From NCBI RefSeq assembly GCF_947179165.1, contig NC_077246.1, forward strand, positions 71,644,421-71,708,420: a DNA stretch of 64,000 nucleotides. Direction: 5' to 3'. The notes under the pieces are model-generated. The model had not been told where the DNA came from and ran no database searches. It was given only the letters and a program-made list of their open reading frames with translations. The position numbers and the translations under genes are program-made. Source of the DNA: Solanum dulcamara. Its lineage: Eukaryota; Streptophyta; Magnoliopsida; Solanales; Solanaceae. The first letter of the stretch is position 1; every line of letters starts with the position of its first letter. This document shows positions 51,149 to 60,892 of the stretch, piece by piece.

Positions 51149-52359
51149 ATGGATCTTAAGCTTGGTTTTTGTGTACTTCTCTCACTAATTCTGCTGGTAA
51201 TTTAATATTCTCCTCCATCTTAAATACAATTAGCTAGCTTTGTAGTAATATTATTGGTACTACTTATTATCTATGTTGCGCGAACTCTTAAAAAATGTCT
51301 ACAGGGGTGTGTCGGATTCTGGAGAATCCAACACAAGTGCGGCATAAAAAATGAAAAGTCCGCACAACTTAGCTTATTACTATATAAAACTCTGATTAAT
51401 TATAAATATATGTTGCTTACTTCATAACTTGGCAGGTTACTTATGGAACAGAATCCAGGAAAATTGTTGAAGGAAATTCTGAAGACAATCATGAACAAGC
51501 ATTAAAAGAGATTTATGGTTCCGGATACGTGTTCCGTTATTATAAATCGAAACAGGGACCTGATGAACACAATCATCAGGAAGAGATCTCTGGTTTCGGA
51601 AACCCGTTTCGTAGTTGGTATAAACAGGGCAGTGATGAGCAACAGATTTCAGGGTTCGGAGACCCGTTTCGTAGTTGGTATAAACAGGGCAATGATAAAC
51701 AAGTGAAAAAACATGATTCATTTTTCTTCCTTATGGATGATCTAAAAATAGGGAAAATAATAAGTCTCTCCTTTGAAACACGAAGAAATCTTACTTCTTT
51801 TCCGATAAAAGAAGCCGATTCTTTTCCATTTTCACAAGATAAATCCATGGAAAATACATTGAGAATATGCGAAGATTCGCCTATAAAAGGAGAGGCAAAA
51901 TACTGTGCTACATCCGCTGAGGCAATGCTTGATTTCGTGCAAGGAATCATAGGAGAAAAAAATAAAATGGAAGCTCTTACAACGATAACAAGTCATGATT
52001 TTTCTCCCCTGCTTCATCGTTATATTATTTTGGATGCTCCACAGCGAATTACCGCTCCTAAGATGGTGGCGTGTCATATGATGCCTTGCCCTTACGCGGT
52101 TTTCTACTGTCATCACACAATTAACAATAAAATCAAGGTGTTTAAGGTTTCATTAGGGAATATTAATGGTGATCGACTAGTGGAAGCGATTGTTGTATGT
52201 CATTTGGATACTTCTGAATGGAATCCATCTCATGAATCTTTCCAAACACTGGGGGTATTACCAGGAACATCACCTATCTGTCACTTTTTCACATCAGGTA
52301 ATGATCTAGTGTGGATTCCAAAATCAATTGCTAGTACTCGACGTGAAGCAACACTTTGA
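51149..52359 (+). CDS. BURP-domain protein with N-terminal aromatic repeats (possible cyclic-peptide precursor)
   Basis: Exon 1 is 51149-51196 and exon 2 is 51436-52359, giving 323 residues. Residues 1-20 form a signal peptide, so it enters the secretory pathway. Residues 42-105 hold three repeats of a unit with Gly-x-Gly-x-x-Phe-Arg-x-Trp/Tyr. Residues 112-313 are a complete BURP domain: Phe-Phe-x-x-Asp-Leu start, IPFS-like block, Cys-Ala-Thr-Ser, and four CH motifs spaced 10, 28 and 25 residues (family pattern 10, 25-27, 25-26). Some BURP proteins are copper-dependent, self-acting peptide cyclases that crosslink Tyr or Trp of core peptides carried in N-terminal repeats, as in lyciumin precursors. 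The layout here fits that group, but a structural RD22-like or USP-like wall protein is an alternative. Exon 1 encodes only the signal peptide; the intron carries a MITE. Confidence 0.9.
51271..51372. mobile_element. hAT-type MITE in the BURP gene intron
   Basis: The ends ctatgttgcgcgaactc and gtccgcacaacttag are inverted repeats. Flanks cttattat (51263-51270) and cttattac (51373-51380) are an 8-bp target duplication with 7 matches. It is the same family as 14,370-14,496. Confidence 0.7.
51511..51702 (+). repeat. Three in-frame repeat units of the BURP protein
   Basis: Units start at residues 42, 67 and 87. The last two (51,586-51,645 and 51,646-51,702) have a 60-bp period and share cccgtttcgtagttggtata. 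Both code for Ile-Ser-Gly-Phe-Gly-Asn/Asp-Pro-Phe-Arg-Ser-Trp-Tyr. The first is diverged (Phe-Arg-Tyr-Tyr) and five residues longer. Confidence 0.9.
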
Positions 52360-52714
52360 AGGATCGATAGGAGAAACTAGCTCCACCATGTTCTTTGTTA
52401 TTGCGTATGCGTCTACACATAAAGTAATGTGTTTTAATTTAGGATGTTCTTCGTCTGTTTTAGTGGAGATCTACTCCGATGCCTCTATTATCTATGCTAA
52501 CTGTCTTTGTTTAGTTTTATTTATTATGTTTGCTTTTCTGTTTTTTCAGTAAACCTGTTGAGTATGCTTTTGATGATAATAAATAAAATATGTTTGTCTT
52601 AATTAAAATACTGTGCACAAGTGTTTTATTTGAGAAATGATCAAGGATAATGAAAAAGAGATTTTATTGCTAAATCCTACAAGGCTGTAGATCAATACTT
52701 TTACATTCATTGGA

Positions 52715-52735
52715 ATATATATATATATATATATT
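52715..52735. repeat. (TA)n microsatellite
   Basis: A TA run of about 10 units. Confidence 0.85.
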
Positions 52736-52914
52736 ATTTACTTTTTTACATTCATTGAAGCCTGTTAAGTTTTCCACATATAATTTTTTTAATAAAAATG
52801 TACCTGGTTAGATGAAGGTTCATTTGTGTAGGATTATCATTATATAAAAAGGATTTTTTTCTTTTTAGAAAATGGACAACATCATAGAGGGTGTAAGTGC
52901 GCATGATTTTAAAA

Positions 52915-53172
52915 GACATAATATATAAATATATCTTTTAACTCGGCTTTCACTTGAATCTATACTCTTCAACTTTGGATGTGTACAAATAGTCACTTAA
53001 ATTTGTATAAATTGACAAGTAGACATGCATGTCTTACGTAGCATAATATACATAGGACACCATGTAAGACACAAATTGGGCACGCAGGACTCTATGTAAA
53101 TGTGTCTACTTATTTAATTTTATACAAGTTTAAGTGTCTATTTATATAACACATTTATCTATTATGTCTTTT
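52915..53172. mobile_element. MITE with AGACATAATA ends
   Basis: The left end agacataatatataaatat and right end atctattatgtctttt are inverted repeats. The interior has cttacgtagcataatataca and 'tgtgtctacttatttaattt' phrases shared with 43.5-43.6 kb and with the element at 54,459-54,688. Confidence 0.55.
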
Positions 53173-53689
53173 CATAATATAAGGGATGTGAATGTTTGAT
53201 TGTAAAGTATAAGGGTTTATCCGTAACTGAGTTATATTAAGGAGTGTTTAGTGTAGTTAACCCGATATTTAATTCTAAAAGTTGGTAATTTAGCTTTATA
53301 CTATGTAACTTTTGGATATGCAATTAAAATATGATTATATGAATTTAAACTAAAGCTTAATGCATCTATTTGTTACACTTTCACAAGAAAAACAAATTAG
53401 GTCTATGCCACTTTCAATCCCTCCTTAGAATTGAGTTTTTGAAATTGAAATTTCATCTAACAATTCCATTTGTGGAATGCAACAAAAATCTTACAAGAAA
53501 AGTACTGTTTTTTTTCCTCTTATTTCCATGAAAAGAAATTAGTCCTCATGTCAAACAAAATCCACAAAAATCTATCCACATGTGATGAGATATTGCCATC
53601 ATTTTGTTTGTTGGAGACCCAACCCGTGACCTTGTCCTTTTGAACTTTTAAACCTAACCCAACGTATTCTAAACAAATTCATAAACTGA

Positions 53690-54015
53690 TACACATAAAA
53701 AAAAAAAAAACTTAGATAATTCTCAATTTCATGATCTTGAAACTCTAAAAAAAGTTACGTTAGTCTTGCAGAGACAAAGAGTATCATTTACTAAGTCGTA
53801 ATGAATGGACCTATAAAATTTGGGGTCATTTCGGAAAATCCATGGGCTAGAAATACATACGAAAAGCTAGGATAATCCTTAATTCCTAATTCATGACACC
53901 AAAACTCAAAAAAAGTGACATTGATTCTTGAGAAACAATGCGTATTGTTCACTAGATTATTTTGAATGGACCCACAAAATATGGGTTCAAAATTCAAAAA
54001 ATTTATGGACTAAGA
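53690..54015. repeat. Degenerate ~175-bp tandem repeat, block 1
   Basis: About two monomers. Shared landmarks are cttagataat, ccaaaactc, a gagtatcatttactaagtcgt-like core and aatggacccacaaaat, spaced 163 bp here. The array continues at 55,010 after an interruption. Confidence 0.7.
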
Positions 54016-55009
54016 GTCCACTTAAAAAATACTCAAAAATAAAAAGTTAAACTTAAATAACTTTTAAGTCAAAAAATAAAAAATAGGGGGAAGTCTATTT
54101 TTGATTTTTAACTTATTTAAAGTCATTTTAAATTTATTTGAAATTATTTTATTTTTATCAAACACTTTCAGAAGTCTTAAACTGACTTAAAAGTAGATTT
54201 GACCAACTTAAAAGCCATTTCATTTTAGAGTTTATGTTTTTTCATACATGTTTATTTAAACCTCGTTCTAACTTTAGTGAAGGAGATGTTGAGACTCACT
54301 GAGTACGATGGATTATATTAACGTTATTTTTTAGGAACCTGCGTTGGTCTGTGGTACAACATAGTGGCTAATTTTGCAGACTACAGGCTAAAGATTCCTC
54401 ACTTACCATGCTTTGGTAGCACCTTTTGTTTTGTATTCCATTATTTCTTTTAATTTAGGCATAACATATACATATGACCCTTAACTTGACTTTAACTGTC
54501 AATTATAACCTCTAATTTTACTAGTACACAAATAGACACTTTAACTATCTAAAACTTGAACAAATAGGCACATTCGTTTTACATGACATCCTACATGACA
54601 ATTTTGTGTTATACATGGTATCCTACATGGCAATTTTGTATCATACATGAAGCCAAATTAAAAAGCATATTTATATATTATGCCTTTAATTTATGTTGAC
54701 ATTATCTTCAATTTAGAGGCTTTATAGATAATCTCACTATTCGGATTGTGTATTCATATTATGCATATATTTTACAAGGATAAGAAAGTTCATAAACACA
54801 TTTAACATAAATTTTCAGAATGTTTACTTGAATTTGAGATCATAACATAATATTTACTTTTCAAAGAATTACATTGAGTTGCACAAATTTATTCGAATAA
54901 GAACATAATAGAAAGCTAAGATGGTTCACTCGGTCAAGTTAAGACATCGAGTGCTGGTCATGACTTGATTAAATTGGGTCATGAAAAAAGTTGAGTCAGT
55001 CAGATATAT
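54016..55009. other. Interruption of the tandem repeat
   Basis: Non-coding sequence splitting the tandem array. It holds an AT-rich, partly self-complementary stretch (54,040-54,230, aagttaaactt / taacttattt) and a MITE (54,459-54,688). No gene was recognised. Confidence 0.4.
54459..54688. mobile_element. MITE with AGGCATAA ends
   Basis: The left end aggcataacatatacata and right end tatatattatgcctt are inverted repeats. The interior repeats cctacatgacaattttgt twice. It is related to 52,915-53,172 and to the partial sequence at 43.5-43.75 kb. Confidence 0.6.
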
Positions 55010-56265
55010 TTTTAAAAATCTATGGACTAATACACATTAAAAACTTAGATAATCCTTAATTTCTATTTCGTAACCTTGAAACTACAATATGATATCAGTC
55101 ATGCAGATGTAAAGAGTATCGTTTACTAGGTCATTATAAGTGGACCGGGGTTGAACAAAATTTTAGTCATATTCCGAAAAATTCATGAATTAATACACAC
55201 GAAAAATTGAGATAATTTCAAATTTCTATTTCGTGCCTCGAAAACTTCTTAAAAAAGAGACGCCAGTCCTAGAGAGACAATGAGTGTCGTTCACTAGGTC
55301 GTTTTGGATGGACCCACAAAATTTGATATCAAACGGAATCAGTCATATATATTCCAGAAAATTCATGAACTTATACACACAAAAAACTTAGATAATCCTA
55401 AAATCCTATTTTGTGACCCCAAAATTTCAAAACAAAAAGTGATGATCCTGCCGAGGCAAAGGGCATCATCCACTAGGTTGTCACAAATGAACCCACAAAA
55501 TATAGGGTTAAATGTAACCAATCAGTCATATTCTAAAAAATTCATGGACTTACACTCAAAAAGTTAAGATAATTTTAAATTCCAATTTTTTGACCCAGAA
55601 ACACAAAAAATCATTGTTGGTCCTTGAAAAATGATAGTATCTTTCACTAGGTCGTTTCAAATGAACCCACAAAATTTGGGATCAAATGGAGTCAGTCAGT
55701 TATATTTCAAAAAAATCATGGACTAATACATATGAAAAAACTTAGATAATCTTGAATTCATGTTTCGTGATCCCAAAACCTCAAAAAAAAATGACATCAA
55801 TCCTACAGAGGTAATGTGTATCGTTGACTAGGTCGTCACAAATGCACTCACAAAACTTCGAGTGAAATGGAGTTGGTCAGACATATTCCGAAAAACTTAT
55901 GGATTAATACACACAAAAAATCTAGATTGTCTTGAATTCATGTTTCGTGATCCAGAAACTCCAAAAGAAGTGACTTCAGTCTTGGAAAAGCAAAGAGTAT
56001 CGTTCACTTGGTCATCATTAATAGAGTCATAGTTAGTCATTTTATGAAAAATTCATGGACTATATACAAACAAAAATGTGAGATAAACCTGATTTCCTGT
56101 TTCTCGACTCGAAAACTCCAAAAAAGAAATGACGTCGTTACGTTCCTTGAGAAAAAATAAGTATCATTCACTAGGACGTTTTAAATAAGCCCAGAAAATT
56201 TGGTGTCAACCGGAGTTGGTCAACATATTTCAAAAAATTCATTGAGTAATACACAAAAAAAATGA
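55010..56265. repeat. Degenerate ~175-bp tandem repeat, block 2
   Basis: About seven head-to-tail monomers. The landmark aacccacaaaat-like phrase recurs near 55,311, 55,490, 55,662, 55,842 and 56,188 (steps of about 172-180 bp, one monomer partly deleted). Another landmark, gtatcgttcactaggtcgt, recurs in most units, as does gaaaaattcatggactaata. It is non-coding; a chance 87-residue frame lies inside it. Confidence 0.8.
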
Positions 56266-56850
56266 AAAAACTCAAGTCTGAACTTGAATTGGCAAAAAAG
56301 AACGAGAAGAACTTGCTTAAGAATGAAATGAAATTAGATTCTACGTTAGTTACTAATCTTGTTAAAAAAAATAAAGATTTTTTTTTTCGTATGAAAATAT
56401 TGACTAATTTTCTCATATGAGAATATTGACTAATCTTGTGAACGGAGGGAGTATTTCTAACTACTTTACGCTTATCTCTCTTAAATATATTGCACTACTT
56501 ACTTTGAACTTTTCAAATTAATAATTTCTATGTTATTCAATCAATAGTGCCTATTTTTGAGAACCCTTAATACTAAGGGTATAATGGAAAAATAATTAAT
56601 TTCAACTTAATTTTATAAAATGATAAATATTTTGGGACAAGTATATTTAGTAACATTTGACAAAAGCTAACTGACTTTTCTTCGGTTTTATGGAAATAAT
56701 GCATTTGTTCAACTTATAGCTAGTTACTGATCATTTTTTCGATGTTAATTGTTGGATATCTTACGGAAAATACTCCATCATAATGAACATTGATACTTTA
56801 TCACGAACACTTGTAAGAAATTCATATAGCTTGAGGCGTGCTTCTGTCAC
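56266..56850. other. Spacer between tandem repeat and Copia inverted pair
   Basis: Non-coding. It has a MITE right end (cggagggagta near 56,443). A stretch of about 35 bp (near 56,668-56,704, ggttttatggaaataatgca) also occurs at 43,810-43,845 beside the first receptor-kinase relic, so it may be flanking DNA of a kinase paralogue. Confidence 0.45.
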
Positions 56851-58002
56851 TGTTAAAATTGATAAGATTCTAGATAGTCTTAATGTAGCAATTTGGTAGG
56901 TAAAAGTTTGGTAAACTTGGTAGGTGAAAGTTTGGTAAGCTTTGACATCTATAGTGCAACAGTTATCTGATGATGGCAAGGCAAGATTATCACACATGAG
57001 ACTGGGCCATATGAGCGCACGAGGATTGGAGATGTTGAGCAAACACAACCTTTTGAACAGTGAGAAGATCAACACACTTGAATTTTGTGAGCATTGCGTC
57101 CTAGGGAAGCAGAAGAAGGTCAGTTTTAAGCACTGAAAAGCATAAGACGGGAGGAGTGCTAGACTATATCTATTCAGATTTATAGGGTCCATCTCAGCTT
57201 TCATCGAAGGGAGGAAAGAGGTATCTTCTCACATTCATTGATGATTTTTTCATGAAAGGTTTGGGTGCATTTCTTGAAGGCAAAAAGTGATGCTTTGAAC
57301 CATTTAAAGAATGGAAGATTTTGGTTGAGAATCAAATGGAGAGAAAAATCAAGTATCTTCGCACAGATAATGTCTTAGAGTTTTGGAATGAAGATTTCAA
57401 TAATTTCTGCAAGGTTTATGGGATCGCAAGACATAAGACGGTAAGGCACACACTACAACAGAATGGAGTTCCTGAGAGAATAAACAGAACTCTTCTTGAG
57501 ATGGCTCATTGTATGCCCTTACAAGCCAAAATGTCCAAAGTATTTTGGGATGAGGCAGTTCACACTGCTTCTCATGTTGTCAATCGATCTCCAGCATCAA
57601 CAATTGACTTTAAGACTCCGAATGAGGTATGGTTAGGTGAACCCTCTAACTATTCATACCTGCAAATATTTAGGTGTTTGGCTTATTATCATGTTAATGA
57701 AGGAAAGCTTGAACCAAGGGATAAAAAGGCTATATTCGTAGGGTAGGTAGATTGAGTAAAAGGGTACAAATTTGGTGTTTATCTTTACTCAAATTTATAG
57801 TTAGTAGAGATGTTACCTTTGATGAATCCTCTATACTTGATCCTCGTAAAGTTTCTGTGGAATTATTAAAAAACAAGAACAATGATTAGGTGGAGCTACC
57901 GGTGGAGCATACAAAGGAAAAGGATCAAGAGACTCAAGTTGATGATTCAAAAAATGCATATCTTGAAGAATATACTATCAATGAACCATACACAATTGTG
58001 AA
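56851..58002 (+). mobile_element. Copia fragment, plus arm (LTR tip + integrase)
   Basis: Starts with about 95 bp of LTR (tgttaaaattgataagattc) that abuts, without gag, a GAG-pre-integrase zinc-finger region (His-x-x-x-Gly-His with Cys-Glu-His-Cys). An integrase core follows, with frameshifts and stops (stop near 57,136; open segment 57,321-57,746). Asn replaces the second acidic residue region (Arg-Thr-Asp-Asn is kept). It ends in the linker before reverse transcriptase. It belongs to the Tork/Tnt1-like lineage by motif order, and it has no RT or RNase H. Confidence 0.8.
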
Positions 58003-60892
58003 AAATAATCGCTTTTTCTGCAACTACTAACGCATATGTAATCAGATTTTCTTACTCTATAAGACGTTTCAGTTTTCGTATCTTTATTTTGTCCCTTCCC
58101 TTCGCAATTGTGTATGGTTCATTGACACCATGTTCTTCAAGATCTACATCTTTTGACTCATCAACTTGAGTCTCTTGATCCTTTTCCTTTGTATGCTCCA
58201 CCGGCTCATTGTTCTTGTTTCTTGATAACTTCATAGAAACTTTACGAGGATCAAGTATAGAGGATTCATCAAAGGTAACATCTTTACTAATGACAAATTT
58301 GAGTAAAGGTAAACACCAAAGTTTGTACCCTTTTACTCCATCTACATACCCTATGAATATAGCCTTTTTAGCTCTTGGTTCAAGCTTTCCTTCATTAACA
58401 TAATAATAAAATGGACACCCAAATATTCGCAGGTATGAATAGTTGGAGGGTTTACCCGACCATGCCTTGTTCAGAGTCTTAAAGGCAATCACTGATGCTT
58501 GATATCAATTTACAATATGAGAAGCAGTGTGAACTGCTTCAGCCCAAAATACTTTGGACATTTTGGCTTGTAAGAGCATACAACGAGCCTTCTTAAGAAG
58601 AATTTTGTTCATTCTCTCGGCAACTCCATTCTGCTGTGGTGTGTTCCTGACCATATTATGTCTTGCGATCCCATGAACCTTGTAGAAATTATTGAACTCT
58701 TCACTGCAAAACTCCAAGGCATTATCTGTGCAAAGATACTTGATTTTTATCTCCATTTAATTCTCAATCAAAATCTTCCATTCTTTAAATGCTTCAAAAA
58801 CATCACTTTTTTCCTTCAAGAAATGCACCCAAACCTTTCGTGAAAAATATTTAATGAATGTGAGAAAATTCCTCTTTCCTCCCTTCGATGGAAGCTGAGA
58901 GGGACCCCATAAATCTGAATAGATGTAATATAGCACTCCTCCCATCTTGTGATTGCCAATGCTGAAAATGACCTTATTTTTCTTTCCTAGGATGCAATGC
59001 TCACCAAATTCAAGTGTGTTGATCTTCTCACTATTCAAAAGGTTGCATTTGCTGAACATCTCCAGTCCTCGTGTGCTCATATAGCCCAGTATCATATGCT
59101 ATTGTATTGCCTTATCATCATCAGATAACTGTTGCACTTTAGATGTATTAACAGAGCCAACAATGGTGCATCCTGATAGTGTGTAGAGGCCATCATCCAG
59201 CTTGGCCTTCAGTATGACTAAAGAACCTTTAGCCACCTTCATTGTACCTCCCTCACCCATGTACTTGTAGCCTTGATTATCTTGAGTACCTAGGTATATC
59301 AAACTCTTCTTCAGATCAGGAACATGATGGACTTCTATAATAGTCCTCATAATTCTATCATGGCAGCGAACTCGAATTGAACCAATGACAATAATTTTTC
59401 AAGTTGCATTATTGCCCATTACTAAAGTTCCTCCGCTTTTCTCATAGCTGCTGAACCAATCTCTTCGGAATGTCATATGCAGAGTACAACCAAAGTCTAA
59501 CACCCATTTGTTATCCTAGACTCCACTATTGCATGATGCTGCCAGTATATATTCATTATCATAATTATGTACCTGCTCAATAATGGATGCACTTGCCTTT
59601 TCTTTGGACTTTGACATAAGGCAATCTCATTTAAAATATCCCTTCTTTTGATAGCCCCAACACTCCGCATTCTTCTTGTTCATATGAGATTTTGATCTGT
59701 GCTTTGATTTTTTCCTTCTCTTTTGGCTAGTACGACCTCTTACAAACAGCCAACTAGCTTCATCATCTTTGTTTCCTTCAAAATACCTCCGCATATCACA
59801 AGAGTTAATTGTTTGCCACACTTGCTCAAGAGTGATACGTGCCTTGCTATACATCATTGAATTCTCAATATCATGATATTTTGAAATAAATGAAAATAGC
59901 AAAGCACATGCAAGCGTCTCCTCATCCTTCTTAATTCCAGCAATCTGTAAGTCCATCACAAGTTTATTGAATGCATCTAGATGGTCTTGTAACAAAGTAC
60001 CTGACTCCATCTTAAATGTGTCAAGACGCTGTTGTAAGAACATCCTTGTTGTAATCGACCGGTCCTGATAAAGCCTTTCCAGCCTATCCCATAACTATTT
60101 GGCCATCTCATCGGTACTTGTACTCACTTCACAGAGCATTTAGGTGCAAGGGATAGTTGGATTACACTCAATATATCTCCTTCAATCTTTGCCTTGTCGG
60201 AAACTGATGTATTATCGGGGTACTTTTCGTCAATAGCATGGATTGAACCTTCCATTCGTAGTAACACCATCATCTGAATTTTCTAGATATCGAAGTTGTT
60301 GCGCCCACTAAATCTATCAATTTCAAACTTCATGGAAGTTAATTTTACTTGTTCTTCCTCTTCTACTACAAAGTATTTGGAAATACAGAAAGCCAAAGTA
60401 ATTCTTTTCTAATGTGGAAGTTCAGACTGTGCTGCAAGCAGAGAGCATACTCAAATAGAACCTTGGCACTGATACCAATTATTAGCGAAAACGTGAAAAT
60501 ATAAAGAATAAGAAAGAACAACAATATTTAACGTGGTTTGGATCAGAATGATTCTACGTCCATCAGAGAACAACTTCCTTTATAGTAACAAAAAAAGAGG
60601 AGAGATCCCAAATACAACTAAGAGAATTGCTCTATCAATTCTCTATTTTTCTAATGTATTTTGCAAATGTCTTAGAATATGAGAAGACAAGATAGAAATA
60701 TTTTTAAGGTGTGTTTCAAAAGAATCAAAAGCTACCTATTTATAGAAATAAATTCTTGCTCTTGATGTCATCCATGACATCACATTTTATCAAGATTTCA
60801 AAGTTTACCAAACTTTTACCTACCAAGTTTACCAAACTTTCACCTAACAAATTGCTAGATTAAGATTATCTAGAATCTTGTCAATTTTAATA
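58003..60892 (-). mobile_element. Copia fragment, minus arm (LTR + PBS + gag + protease + integrase)
   Basis: On the minus strand: LTR 60,892-60,483, primer-binding site 60,477-60,465, gag (best open part 60,043-59,627 with a degenerate Cys-x-x-x zinc knuckle), protease remnant near 59.5 kb (Trp-Val-Leu-Asp-Phe-Gly instead of Asp-Ser/Thr-Gly), GAG-pre-integrase (59,350-58,757) and integrase (58,756-58,052). Stops and frameshifts separate these, so it is dead. It ends before reverse transcriptase, where the plus arm begins in opposite sense. The same LTR family is at 1,634-2,114. Confidence 0.85.
60465..60477 (-). other. Primer-binding site of the minus-arm Copia
   Basis: On the minus strand tggtatcagtgcc sits 5 bp inside the LTR, an initiator tRNA-Met type site with a mismatch. 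Confidence 0.7.

Larger units (their letters stand above)
52360..53689. other. Intergenic region downstream of the BURP gene
   Basis: Begins with the BURP 3' UTR, then AT-rich DNA with a (TA)n run (52,715-52,735) and a MITE (52,915-53,172). No gene was recognised. Confidence 0.45.

Noticed and set aside
51529..52359. Starting the BURP protein at 51,529
   Set aside because: That codon is GTG inside exon 2; the ATG at 51,149 supplies a signal peptide and splices in frame.
55304..55567. 87-codon frame that looks internally repetitive
   Set aside because: It lies in the degenerate tandem repeat and the protein repeat only mirrors the DNA period.
53690..56265. Possible CRISPR-like array (regular repeats)
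   Set aside because: The units are head-to-tail without unique spacers, about 175 bp long and in a plant genome; it is a satellite-type tandem repeat.
56761..57204. Minus-strand frame whose end (Ala-Arg-Leu-Lys-Leu-Tyr) faintly resembles a type-B DNA polymerase motif
   Set aside because: The match is about eight residues, lacks the expected Asp-Thr-Asp motif, and most of the frame is antisense to Copia integrase.
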